Positions 1-14,842 of a stretch of 64,000 bases of DNA are shown here, piece by piece. The position numbers and the translations under genes are program-made. The number at the start of each line of letters is the position of its first letter. The first letter of the stretch is position 1. This DNA is from Penicillus capitatus (lineage: Eukaryota; Chlorophyta), in contig OZ287706.1 in NCBI GenBank assembly GCA_965649825.1, forward strand, positions 682,001 through 746,000, read 5' to 3'. A model generated the notes under the pieces. It searched no databases and was not told where the DNA came from. It saw only the letters and a list, made by a program, of their open reading frames with translations.

Positions 1-2790
<2,790 letters not shown>

Positions 2791-3962
2791 GACTCGGATG
2801 CTCGTTGCCGTCTGATTTGTATCGATGCCATCTGCAGGATGCACTTGGAGGCGACGGCGCTGCGTGCTGAGCCGTGCAATTTTGAATCTTGCGACGAAAT
2901 ACAGGATAAGAGTTTGCGCCAATCGATCGAGTAATGACGATTCTAAAAAACTCTTCGCCTTTGAAGCGTCGTCGTCGAACTGCGTCCGAACGCGTTGCTT
3001 AGCAGCCTGATAGCGACATCTGACACAGAGCGAGTGATTACTCTGCGAAGGGATCGTTCATTACTTGGCCATATCCGAGTTTCCCTCGTTGAGATGGCGA
3101 GACATGATCATCAAACAGACCAAAGAAACAAGCAAACAGAGTCGCGCTTCGTCCTGCTGATAAATTCAAAGACGCTATAAAGGTACGTCTTCGCCAAACG
3201 ATATCGACGATGTGACAGATGGACGCGTTTCGTAGTATCCCGGATAGAAAGACTCTCTTACAGACAAGGCAACCCGCTGACTCTGTGTGCTTTCTTCGTG
3301 ATCCCCTGACAACGATTGTCAAAACTGCGAAGAGGCAGTTGTCGAGTCAGGAGATCGTGCAGTTGAGGCATCTTTGTGTCATGTAGAGGATGCAAGCGAA
3401 GAAGCAATAGGACTGCGGATCGTCAAGGCGTCCAAGCTAGTTTCTTCTTGCACGTGTGTGCCGATCCTGATCATTCGGTGCTCGATTGATCGATACACAG
3501 CCATCTTTGTGATAGCATCAGCGACACGATCGATGACGTCTTTCGTCATTGGATCATGGACGATCGATTGTTCTTCGGCAGTTCCAGAGCCGCGAGTCGA
3601 TGACATCCACCGGCAGCTGTGGCCGATCCGTGACGAGTCGTCTCTCGAAACTTTGTCAAAAACGAGTATGGCTTGCGAAGAAACGCCGAAGAGCATCTCT
3701 TCGCGCAGAGAGCTTCGATCGACAATAATTTGTTTCTTTAAACGTTTGAAGCACAAGGATGTCGTTGAATGGTTGATGGTGGGAATGGGATGGGTGTCTT
3801 TATTTGAGCGAATGGAAACCTAACAGGACGTAAAGGACCTCACGGCCTCATGGTCCACGAGAATACACATCCCGGCAAAAACGTTCCCTTCTCGGTGAAC
3901 GCAAGAAGTGAAAAGAATGCAATCCGATGTGGCGTCCTTCGTCTGCGTCGACGCGTCGCATT

Positions 3963-4462
3963 TCATTCCAAAACGGCAATGGCATCGATCTCGACCAGGG
4001 CGCCGATGGGCAGCGCCCCTGCCGCAAAGGCACCGCGAGCCGGAGCATCTTCGGGGAAGAAGTCTCCTGAGAGGCACACCGTCAACCTCCGCTGTCTGCG
4101 AGAAGCGGGACGCACGGTAGGCGCCGTCGATGGCCGAGAAATCATCGATGTTGGCCATCATGACGGTCGTCTTGACCACATTGGACATCGTCGCCCCCGC
4201 AGCCTTGAGGACTTGCTGCATATTCGTCAGCGCCTGTCTCGTCTGCTCGACCGCGCTGGTCTCCGACACGAACTTCGGCTGGGGTTGCTGCCGAGCACAG
4301 ACAGACAGACGTTCAACCGCCGTCGCAGCGGAAAGGGAGGCGGCGTACGTTAGGAAGCAGTCCTAGCTGACCCGACACGAACACGAACCCGTTTGCCACG
4401 ACGGCACGGGAATAGGCGCCGAGTGGAGCAGGGGAGTCTGCCTCCTTTATCGCAACACGCAT
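3963..4462 (-). CDS. RidA/YjgF/YER057c/UK114 family enamine-imine deaminase
   Basis: RidA proteins hydrolyse reactive 2-aminoacrylate-type enamines and imines released by PLP enzymes. Three exons (4349-4462, 4116-4278, 3963-4066) separated by GT-AG introns of 70 and 49 nt join in phase into 126 residues, close to the usual 125-130. Visible hallmarks are an N-terminal [10 protein letters not shown] segment, VFVSGQLGL, the [18 protein letters not shown] helix, and the C-terminal [19 protein letters not shown] strand, whose Arg in PxR is the substrate carboxylate-binding residue. The ATG at 4462 starts just before the conserved region. No convincing targeting peptide is visible, so a cytosolic location is likely. 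It diverges from the RWD gene across 138 bp. Confidence 0.92.
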
Positions 4463-4600
4463 CTCTGAAACGCAACGAACGTGTCGCCGGAATTTACCAG
4501 AAGTAACATCACCGAACCGGAGCCGCGGTCACCGTCGCTGTCGACTCCGTTGCCGTAGATTCGCCACCGCGACGCCCTCGGAAGTTGCCCGGGAGACGTG
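4463..4600. promoter_or_regulatory. Putative bidirectional promoter between RidA and RWD genes
   Basis: Only 138 bp separate the two divergent start codons (4462 minus, 4601 plus), so both promoters must lie here or inside the flanking 5' coding sequence. No TATA box or other clear element stands out. The call rests on gene arrangement alone. Confidence 0.5.
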
Positions 4601-5245
4601 ATGGAAGAGGACGACGAATTCGAGACCGAGTGCATGGCCCTCGAGGCGATCTTCTGCGACAGCTTTCGTCGAGAAGACGGCAGGAGAATCTGCGTCACTG
4701 TCGAACCGACGACGCCCGAAGGCGAGACACTGCACGGCACGTCCGCCCACCTCGGCTCCTTCTCGTCCAACCCTATCCTGTCCAGAGTGGATCTTCTCGC
4801 TCATACTTGACGCTCCCCAGAAGTGCGACACACGACCCTCTGCACGATGCAGCCGTGGGCGGTGCCTGGGTGTGTAGTTATCCCGAGGAACTGCCCGTCT
4901 TCACCGTTTCTGCCCTGGAGAATATCGTGTACAGCGCCCAGGCGAAGAGAGAACTGGAGAAGTGCTTGGAACAGGAGGCGGCGGCGATGCAGGGAGAGCA
5001 GATGGTGTACAATCTGGTCGAGTGGCTGAAAGAACACCTCATGCACTACGTCGAGCTCTCCAAACAGAAGACCGGCGATCATGCAAGCACCCATCCAACG
5101 ACGAACGATCCAATCGCGCCTGCACCGTGCGTAGGAGGATCCGAGTCCGCCTGGGAAAGCGCCTCCGCGGGAGTCCTCCTCCAGATCCGAACCGAAGAAG
5201 GAGAAGATGACCAAGGCGCAGAAACGGAGGTTCTATTCGAGGTGA
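4601..5245 (+). CDS. RWD-domain protein (RWDD1/GIR2-like)
   Basis: RWD domains are protein-interaction modules of the GCN2 / RWDD1 / RING-finger group. The first exon starts at ATG 4601 and carries the acidic RWD start, with ALEAIFCDSF matching the family's ALE-x-I-Y/F-x-D-x-F signature. After an intron ending near 4877, the next exon begins with the hallmark YPEELPVF motif and continues through a helical stretch ending NLVEWLKEHL, the region family members use as LGMPMIFTLVEWIKE. A further intron probably leads to a basic tail, EKMTKAQKRRFYSR, with the stop at 5243-5245. Intron ends in the first half are not certain. Of the family, RWDD1-type proteins associate with translating ribosomes and GCN1; whether this one does is inference. 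Confidence 0.72.
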
Positions 5246-8200
5246 CCAGCGCAGCAATGACGCCGTTCCGACTGCCGGCTCGTTCTGGATGCTCTAGGTT
5301 TGGAGCAGTGGACGAGAAGCCGCGTGGATGGAATTGGGTCGACATCGTTGCGCATCTGTCTTCTCGGCCACAGACACAGTAGATAGAACGGTCGTCACTG
5401 TAGCTTACACGTGCCATCTGTCTGTCTCCTATGTTCCCACGTTCGTCTGTATGATGCATCGGAAAGAAAACGCTCGTCGCCTGCTACCCCCATTTCCATC
5501 CCAGACTCAATGTCGTGAGCAGCTTTCGATTTCATTTCTACGTCACCGATGGCTGATCTCAATTCAAGCTGCACAATAATCGCAAGGGCGAATGAAGAAA
5601 GGGTGAATGGATGATACACACGCGTTTGCAGACGTAAGGTTGAGAGGTGTTGCCACAGAGGCAGAGAGACGAGTTTAAGAAACACATGACGGATTCTCTC
5701 ACGCTCTTAGCTCTGGAAACAATGTGTGAGAAAAACCACATAGTTTGTCTTCTCTGATGCTGTGTACTTATCCATTTGAAGTGACAGGATTCCATCAGAA
5801 AGCCCTGCAAACTTCTCCTAGACATGGTACATGACACACAGTAACCTCCAGCGTCCATTTTCACGATAAGACAGCACCTTGTCTTGTTGCGCCGAAGGGC
5901 ATCTGCACAAAAACACATCATTGCCATATACAGACAATGATGAAGAGTCTTACGCTCGCATCTTCTTCAGAAACTGCATTGCCAAATCCCTTGTTTCTTC
6001 TGATCGAAGCCACGTTGGATGGCAGAGGTGAACTGTATCCTGTCGAATGCGAGCAGCGTCTCTACGATCACCGCGCCACAGATGGTACTCCATTCACATT
6101 CTCCTGTATCGATTTCTAAGTTCTTGCGTAAAAGGCACGGAAATGCAGCTCAATTTGGAAAACAGTGTGCTTTCTGTTCCTTCTACTGAACAGAAATTAT
6201 GCCTAAAACCCCTTGGCGAAGTGACAGCCATCTTATCTCTGCCCTTTTCGGTACCCTCAATGGACGGAATCCGTTTTAAGCAAAACCCGTCATCGATGCT
6301 AGAGGTTTTTGCATTCGCTCGACAAGAAGGTCTCATTGAGACATAATAGACGTCACGCATGGCATTCAAAGCCTCCATGATATCTCACATGCGTTTGTAC
6401 AAACACCGTTTCGTTGCACTTTGTCCATAAGTCCAACGACAACAATTCTTGAAGAGAATACGAATCGGCATCTCGCCCGTCTGACCGATTTCGCAGCATA
6501 CAAGTGCTTATCCATTCGGCACCTCGGAATGTGATGCGTCTTCAGTGTCGAGGACGAGAGTCCGAGGCAAGGACAACGACGCTTTCGGCGGTTTCTGTAC
6601 TATCGGCGAGTCCGAATCCGAGGACAACGACTGCTATGTAAGAGAAGTCGCAGAGGACACCAAAGCGCGCTCGGGGTCGACGACGCGTCACAGTCGGAAG
6701 CATGCGCCGCTTCCGAAGTGGACTTGACGGAGAGCCAGACCCTTCGTGCAAAACACAGAATGCATCATGGCATTCTCACTGTCGGAAAACTTACGGCGAC
6801 TCTTGTGCCTCTAAGTGTTCCCGTCTCGGGAAACATTCCGCCGTTTCAAATTCTCTTGCACCTTGTTGATACGCGCAGAAAAGTATCTGTAAATATGAAC
6901 AGGTTACAAAAAGTGTTTTGTTCTTTTGCGCCGCCCCCTTTTATATTGTTTTTATGCGTGTTTCCTCGCTTTACGTCATGATGTGACGTCTTCTGCTGTG
7001 CTCCTCTTCTACCCTTCTTCTTCATGACACTGTGGATGCGAATCCGCCGACGAGGATTCCGCAAACGGCGTTGATGAGTCGATCTATGGTGTCCCATGTT
7101 CGTCCTGCGATGCCGCCAAGAAGAACGTTCGTGGTGTCGCCAAGATTTCCCTGGCGATGTAGATTGCCTTGCTGTTAATGGGTCCTCTGTTTGGAAGGGT
7201 GCTTGTTGTCACCTCAAAGGAGTTTCTGTTGTGTGAAAAGGTCTTCTTTTATGGTTGTGGCAGCGTGGTGCCTCATCTGCCTAGGGACGTCACGTCACCA
7301 CGCAAGTACCTAATGAATGATCTGGACCTTGTATTACCTTGCTCCGAACAACTTGTAAAGGCTTCCGATCAAATCGTTATCGCTGCACGGCCGACCGGCG
7401 ACATGTGGAGACTCGCAACGGGATCCAAAATTCAAATCCCATTCGATATAATGGCTTCGGAAGCTTCAAGATCCATTGCTGTCACATCACGTCAGCTATC
7501 AACTGCCCCGATGCCACACTGCACCGCTCACACATAAACCGCGACATACCTGATTCTTCCCTCATCGACGAGTTCCTGTCGATTTGTTCTTTCATTCAAA
7601 GAACAATTAAATGACACTTAAGGCTCGTGTGGTGTCTTCGATGATGTTTCGTTCTCGTAACGATGCAGATAATAAAGATCGTTAACGTTCATCTCAGCCG
7701 TAAGTATTATCCCCGGCTGGTCTTTCGGGCGCCAGTCGTTCTGCATCTGACCGTAGTAAAGATATTTCGTCGATCTTGCTTCCTTTCAATGGTACGGATT
7801 GATTTCGCATCATTGCTTTTGGGCTATCAAGACCTGTGTGGGCTCCTGCAAACAATACTAAGACGATGACTGATCGTTGCATTTGTAGTCATCGGATCAA
7901 CGGCGTGTTAGTTGCCCTTCCTGATCAGGAGATATTTAGGGAGGGGCTTAAAAGAAGATACTGACTCTCTCTTTTGTAAGAATCTATTTACAAAACGACT
8001 GCGTAATGACAACTTGCACGGGAGACAAGTTTAAGATCCTCGCGGAAATTGATTCGACACCAAACAGTAAACACGGTTTGCATAAGTAGACAAAGGTATA
8101 AGAAAGAGAGTCGTTTTCCGACAGTGACATCATTAAATGGGGAGTCCATGAGAAAGCCGGAGTCTGCGAACGTCGTGTGCGATGATGAATGGCGACATCA

Positions 8201-8480
8201 TCTGGGGACGGGACGCTCGCTATCGCATGCGGCCTTTCATATGCACGAGACTTGACCAACCCATGTCTCATGCTATACATGACGACACCGTTCATGTCGT
8301 GTCGAAAAGGTGTGTCATACAACGAAGCAGTCCATGCGCCGATCAGTCTCGTCGCTGTCACTGGATTGTACGACAAATAACTTGTTGTCGAGAGGTGGTC
8401 AGTCTGCACACCTGCTGAGAGCAACGGACATTGTTACCTGTCCATGCCTTTTGGAACAATATAAGCTGTCCTGTACAAAA
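5246..8480. other. Long stretch with no convincing gene
   Basis: Both strands show only short reading frames without recognisable domains or coherent splice-joined segments. A plus-strand frame at 6545-6727 encodes a short polar, acidic-then-basic peptide, and one at 7169-7537 encodes about 120 residues of mixed composition; neither shows family features. It forms most of the spacer of the inverted LysRS duplication and may hold decayed sequence. Confidence 0.5.
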
Positions 8481-8493
8481 CAGGCTATCCATA

Positions 8494-8670
8494 CGGGACG
8501 CTGTGTCCACCCCGACCATCACCTCTCTTCGCGGATCCATCGTGAAGCCACCACACCGAGACCTTCTTTACCAATGAAGCAGTATGAACTTCGCAATGAC
8601 GTTGCCGTTATCCAGCTCGTAGCGTATCCGGTGAGGAATACCGCTCTGCGCGTTAAAGCACGGCCAACCG
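8494..8670 (+). pseudogene. Trypsin-like relic fragment
   Basis: The plus frame reads VHPDHHL..., then ELRNDVAVIQLVAYPV, which matches the segment around the catalytic Asp of S1-family proteases (HPxY ... NDxAxxxL ... PV). It resembles the equivalent exon of the intact gene downstream (EIHPKW ... GHDLAVIKI). I could not find the preceding CGG...AAHC block or the following serine-site block in the flanks. This suggests a remnant of a neighbouring trypsin-like copy. The match is short. Confidence 0.35.
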
Positions 8671-8784
8671 GGCGGTGTCACGGAGCTGAGAACACTAGTC
8701 CCGCGCTCGTCCACGTTTCGACATATATCCGTTCTTGCAGTAGACAAGACGAAGCCGCATTCTCAAGCCTCCGCTGGCAGGCCA

Positions 8785-9387
8785 ATGATTTTGCTGACGC
8801 TGGTCGTGTCCTTCGGCCATGCGGCCCTCTGGCACAATGCGTGCGACTGCTCGGCCAATGGTCTGAGCAACGGCGTCGAAATCCAGTGGCCGAGATGCGC
8901 CTTACGGTCCGAGTCTCCTGCACAGCCAACCTGCTTCGTCCACAATTCGACAAACTGCAAGAAGGCCGTGAACTCGACCGACTATCCTGGAGCTGCTCTC
9001 GTACCGTGTTCCGTCACGGAGGCTCTGTTCACTTCGGCGGAACTGGATGACGTCGATTCGATTGTCCGATTTCGTGAACTCGGAGCTTCGTTGAAGATCA
9101 AAAAACGCATTCCTTATCCTTTCGCCAGATTTCGCTATCGAATTTTGTCGCTTATCGAGTACGCCGTCATCTGGGGCAGCTTTCATGTCATCGAAGACAT
9201 GCTTCTCCATGATGATTTCGATTGCGACTCCAAGGCCTCCCTCCTCGACACACTTTGCCACGTATCCGGCGAGAGACACTGCCAGGAAGACGATGAAAGA
9301 AGGATAGCGATTCATAGCTTCATCCGTCTCATCTTTACACAAACCTGTAGACAGGCAAGCAGCTGGCAAAACGGGCACAGGTCGTGA
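8785..9387 (+). CDS. Putative secreted Cys-rich protein
   Basis: A frame beginning at ATG 8785 has a short hydrophobic signal-like start (MILLTLVVSFGHAAL) followed by a Cys-rich, Trp-containing module of about 60 residues with the spacing C-x-C ... GxSxGV ... C ... C ... C ... PGAALVPC. The regular Cys spacing and the two NxT/NxS sites near the module suggest an extracellular fold. Beyond residue 75 the frame runs on to 9387 without features, so the true 3' end may be an intron donor near 8997 (GTACCG). A minus-strand reading of 8902-9315 is also signal-peptide-like, so the coding strand of the distal half is unresolved. It sits just upstream of the dead trypsin-like gene and could conceivably be its first exon. 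Confidence 0.45.
   Translation: MILLTLVVSFGHAALWHNACDCSANGLSNGVEIQWPRCALRSESPAQPTCFVHNSTNCKKAVNSTDYPGAALVPCSVTEALFTSAELDDVDSIVRFRELGASLKIKKRIPYPFARFRYRILSLIEYAVIWGSFHVIEDMLLHDDFDCDSKASLLDTLCHVSGERHCQEDDERRIAIHSFIRLIFTQTCRQASSWQNGHRS
8902..9315 (-). CDS. Alternative antisense ORF with signal-like N-terminus
   Basis: Read on the minus strand from ATG 9315, this frame starts MNRYPSFIVFLAVSLAG, a plausible signal peptide, and continues for about 137 polar residues without a recognisable domain. It overlaps the plus-strand secreted ORF at 8785-9387; at most one of the two long overlapping portions is likely real. It is listed so that the competing reading is not lost. Confidence 0.22.
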   Translation of the reverse strand: MNRYPSFIVFLAVSLAGYVAKCVEEGGLGVAIEIIMEKHVFDDMKAAPDDGVLDKRQNSIAKSGERIRNAFFDLQRSSEFTKSDNRIDVIQFRRSEQSLRDGTRYESSSRIVGRVHGLLAVCRIVDEAGWLCRRLGP

Positions 9388-9401
9388 CGGGATTCTTGTA
9401 G

Positions 9402-10269
9402 AACGGTGTCGGACTTGTGGAGGAAAGGCGACCGGACGGAGGTTTGCTGGAAAGTGTGCGCGGTGGATACGTGTTGGTTTCTATCGGAGTGGACGCGCAT
9501 TGCAATAACCACACCTATTATGCCTCTCTACACACGTCGCTAGACGGTGGATATCGCCATGTCTGCGGCGGCGTGCTCATTTCAAAGGAGGCGGTGTTAA
9601 CGGCCGCGCATTGCGTGGACGGATCGGGCAGTTTCGCCACTCGGTTTCTGACGTTGAATGCGCGCAACGCCGAGGATGACCAATACAACTGTCCTGCCAA
9701 TGCTCCCGAAGTGCCCCTTCCTTTTGGCCGGCCATAAAAGCGAGCCCTCTTTTTCTCAGGTTCGAGTTGCGGCAGGAATCGAGATACATCCGAAATGGTT
9801 GGCAGGCGAAAAGGCCAGAGTTTTGGGCAATGGACACGACTTGGCGGTCATCAAAATCAATAAACCGTCCGAGAAGACGCCGATCGAGATTCAAAAGAAG
9901 ACGCACAGAATAGTAGATGCCTTGAGCTTCGTTGGACTGGGAAGGCAATCCGAGAACAGCGGTTTTGCATCCAACCTTAAGATAGCCAAGATGTCGGTTC
10001 TCAGTAGAGCACACTGCGGGACAGTATACGATACAACTTTCCACAGAAGTATCCTCTGTACGGATGCTGCATCGGAGTTCTGTGGCGGAGACGAAGGAGG
10101 ACCCCTGATCGATACGACATCCAAAGGCAACAAACTCGTGGCTATTGCCCATCTGAAAGATCCGTCCGATATCTGTGGGAATTCGGATTTCCCGGGACTC
10201 TACGCCGATGTGCGACAGTCGAGGAGGTGGATTATGAAGACAGTGAAGAAGTTCTCCGAGGACTTGTGA
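9402..10269 (+). CDS. Trypsin-like S1 family protein, predicted catalytically dead (glucanase-inhibitor-like)
   Basis: Two exons joined across intron 9711-9759 (49 nt, phase 0) encode a chymotrypsin-fold domain. HVCGGVLIS and LTAAHC carry the catalytic His (codon 9609-9611), GHDLAVIKI carries the Asp, and the C-terminal block reads CGGDEGGPL at 10081-10107. The nucleophilic Ser of the universal GDSGGP motif is replaced by Glu (codon 10093-10095), so proteolysis is not expected. Cysteines framing the fold remain. Inactive S1 proteins secreted by oomycetes (GIPs) bind plant endoglucanases, so a binding or inhibitory role is one possibility by analogy. A stop lies just upstream of 9402 and no ATG is in frame, so the signal-peptide exon must be upstream, possibly within 8785-9390. 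Confidence 0.82.
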
Positions 10270-10609
10270 AGGTCCTTGAGTTCGATTGCATTTTTGATCC
10301 AAGTGTTGTCCGAGGCGCTTTCTCTTAACGTCACATCTCTTCCGTTATTCATGTGCTCGATGCGTTTTCAGTGTTTACAGAGTGCTCTCTATTTGGTTGA
10401 GTGGAGAAGGCTTGTTTCCTAGCAGGCAGAAATTCGCTAACTGACGAGAGATCATTTTTTTGTCGATCACAAGCAAACTTGTAAATCGCCGGATTGGCAA
10501 GTTTTTGGTCAGGAGCCTTTCGAAAAACAACATCGTCGCGTCGATACGTATATGATATCGTCAAATCACACGTTTGAAGCTATAGGGTCACTCTACACCA
10601 GGTAACGAG
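10270..10609. other. Intergenic, nothing recognised
   Basis: AT-richer sequence after the trypsin-like gene. No frame with family features is visible on either strand. Confidence 0.5.
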
Positions 10610-10957
10610 ACGCCGAGAATCATCACCGTTCGATCAAGTGGCGTAGGTTTTGTCCTCCGCTTTGTTGCAAAAATGAAAAACGCACGGCTCAACACGCATC
10701 GCCGCCGCCTCCAAGTGCATCCTGTGGACGGTATCCATATAAGACAGATGGCAATGCGCATCAGAGTCCGTCCCCGCTACTGACCGCCGATGAGGTAACG
10801 GAAACAACGCATAGGAACTCAAAAACCGACTGGCGGAGCTCACTGAAGACGTTAGTGCGATCGATGGACGCATTCTGCTGAAAGAAGGCATCCGTGTTAA
10901 TCCTCCGATCGATCCTGCACTTCGAACAGACCACAAGCAACGTGACGATGCCTAACC
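10610..10957 (+). pseudogene. Broken copy of the unknown helical gene at 2260-3606
   Basis: On the plus strand, segments FVAKMKNARLNTHRRRLQ, DGNAHQSPSPLL and ELKNRLAELTEDVSAIDGR mirror, in order, the FVARFK...STQRRRLQ, DGNEHPSL and ELEDRRLTALTEDVGAVYGR segments of the minus-strand gene near 2.7-2.9 kb. Here the upstream part carries an in-frame TAG near 10644 and a frameshift. The reading frame ends at TAA about 10957, and the roughly 400-bp C-terminal exon of the intact copy is missing. It therefore looks like a truncated pseudogene on the second arm of the inverted LysRS duplication. Confidence 0.55.
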
Positions 10958-11171
10958 TCTCTTCCGTAATCTCCCCTCTGTTAGACAGCGCTGCATTTGA
11001 ATCTCTTCGAAGGCAAAGGGCAGACACCTCTTAAGCAGATGCAGCCATAAAGGAAAGGATATTCGCTGTAACGGATAGCGACGCGTCCGCATCGAAACGG
11101 GGTATTCCGAGAAAAGAGAAATTGCAATAAATTGAGCTCCGCCACCACGTCGTACAGAATCCCATGGTTGT

Positions 11172-13029
<1,858 letters not shown>

Positions 13030-13278
13030 GACAACAACATTCAACAAAAGCCAAGGGTATTGCGATTATCGTGCTACCCCTTCGGTTGCCTCGTGCAACG
13101 AATCCGTTCGCTTCTCCGAAGCCGACGGAAAGGTACTCGAGGGAAGTGGCGTGTCAAAATCCCCGTCATAGTTTGCAAGTCCGTGACCGACAAGTCAGAA
13201 CAAACACGGCCAACCCCGTCAGAATCTATGTCGTCTGTACGACAGACGATGTCGAAGACGCCTTTGTCCTTCGCAGAA

Positions 13279-14007
13279 TGACGACCTTCCAGAGTCCTGT
13301 CCTGCGGTCGACTTTGTCTCACAACGGATACATGATTCCTTCGAGTAGAAGGCATCTCTCGGATACCGGAGATGTTTCCAGACCTTCATACTCTCTCGAG
13401 GTCCTAAGCTCCGCGTGTACAATAAAGATCAGGATCTCTCGCTGACGTCGTCGGAAGTCGAGGTTCGACAGCCGCGAAAATACGTGTTCGTTTCCGACGA
13501 CGACGAGCGACTCTTCGTCGAATTCGATCGGGAGGAGATGGAAAATGACGCCTTCTGCGAGGCCAGTTCTCAACAAGATATCGTCAACGATGTTCTGTGG
13601 CACTGATCTCGGCGCCGCCATTCGATGCCCTGACGCTTCACACCTTCTGCATCGACGCACGTCGGAGGCAAGTTTGTGTGACGTTGGACAAGTACGTCGA
13701 TCCCTACGGGTCGCCATCCCTCGAGGAGATCTCGAGCTTCACCGAGACACTGTCGGAGAGAATGTGTGAGTCCCTCGGCAATGCCGTCGTGGAGAGTCTG
13801 AAGTTCGAAGTCTCCTCCCCGGGTGCCGAGCGCAGAGTCCGTCTACCCTTTGAGATGTCGCGTTTCGATCATCTCCCGATGAAAGTCTGCCATCGGATGG
13901 AAGATGACAAGGTGTTGCGCAAGGCAGATTTCGCAAAGGAAATCTGCATTCCCATTCTGCGTCTGTCCGTTTCTCCTGATGCCGTGTTCAGCACTTCTCT
14001 TCTGTAA
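13279..14007 (+). pseudogene. Broken copy of the RimP-like gene
   Basis: Closely similar to the intact gene at 20766-21722 but disabled. The N-terminal targeting region is frameshifted soon after the start near 13279. A deletion of about 150 bp after the codons for DVLW (near 13600) removes the region between VNDALW and ISAPPF of the intact copy and shifts the frame into a stop. A second deletion near 13910 removes roughly 100 bp (intact residues from STTKVLEF to KTAK). The central RimP signature, DPYGSPSLEEI ... FEVSSPGAERRVRLPF, is preserved almost unchanged, which points to a recent loss. It is head-to-head with LysRS copy 2 and convergent with the small gene at 14429-14842. Confidence 0.85.
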
Positions 14008-14428
14008 GAAATCGTCGATCGAATCGTAACCGCATCGTGATTCCAAAACATCAAATGCCTTTTTGCACTTTTGAAAACGGCACCATCTCTCTTAACAAAT
14101 AGACCGATTCGATGTATATATAGCATTGGGTCAGTCAGTACTGTATATCGCTCGTTGCGACGCACCACTCGTAGCATGCTTATCCATCACACTCACACAG
14201 TAAAGCCACAAGTGGTACGCCCAATTGTACATAGATTAATTAATCAGGGACCTAACACATCTAGTCCCATCGCACCAGATCATTCACTATTTAGTGTGCC
14301 TCACGAGAAAAACGTCCTTTAGTCGCTTACAACAGCAAAACCAAGTACTCAACATCATTATTCGATCGTCATAACAAGCAAGTCTCTTCGATCCGGGGTT
14401 TGTCAACAGGTAACGTTCACTCGCTCTA

Positions 14429-14842
14429 TCAACTCGTCGCCGAAATTGGAGCCAGAGGCTTGAACAGGTATCCAGTCATGTGCCCACGTCGCCCAAAAGT
14501 CTGACGGGGCACGAGGCGGTCCGTCGTCGTTCTCTTAAAAGTGTGCAGGTTCTTCAATGTCTTCTGCGGTTCCAGTGAATGTGACCGCAACGCAGTTTCG
14601 TCCGAAAAGCTACGTCGTGCAATGCCAATCAGTCTGTCCTCTTCCGTGTTTCGTTTTTTGAACGAGACGGTCGGATTGAGGGAGGCTCGGAATCTCTTGA
14701 CGGCCGTGACGACATACACCACGACGCTGAAACTGCGAGACAAAGGAGGCGGTGCTGCGGCTGGCTCTTCACTTGTTGAAGCTGGCGCTCTGCTCTGAGA
14801 AGCAGATGTGGTGCTGCTTGACCGAAAAAGGCGAAGGCACAT
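14429..14842 (-). CDS. Unknown small protein, paralogue 1 of a two-copy family
   Basis: An uninterrupted frame of about 137 residues from ATG 14842. I do not recognise the family. A paralogue lies at 22015-22443. Both share SFSVV-x-x-VVTAVK-x-F-x-ASLNPTV, a K/R-K-R-N acidic stretch, and a C-terminal block FKRT-x(3)-RLVPR-x-T-x-x-RRGHMTGYL. The N-terminal third (Ser/Ala/Pro-rich) is poorly conserved. Conservation concentrated in blocks while linkers change argues that both are translated. The short hydrophobic stretch before ASLNP could be an amphipathic or single membrane helix. It sits tail-to-tail with the RimP-like pseudogene, as paralogue 2 does with the intact RimP-like gene. Confidence 0.6.
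   Translation of the reverse strand: MCLRLFRSSSTTSASQSRAPASTSEEPAAAPPPLSRSFSVVVYVVTAVKRFRASLNPTVSFKKRNTEEDRLIGIARRSFSDETALRSHSLEPQKTLKNLHTFKRTTTDRLVPRQTFGRRGHMTGYLFKPLAPISATS

Noticed and set aside
3374-3823. A 149-codon plus-strand frame opposite the unknown helical gene
   Set aside because: The minus strand joins to further coherent exons and this one does not.
3963-4462. RidA reading frame apparently shifted twice
   Set aside because: The shifts are resolved exactly by 70- and 49-nt GT-AG introns, so it is not a pseudogene.
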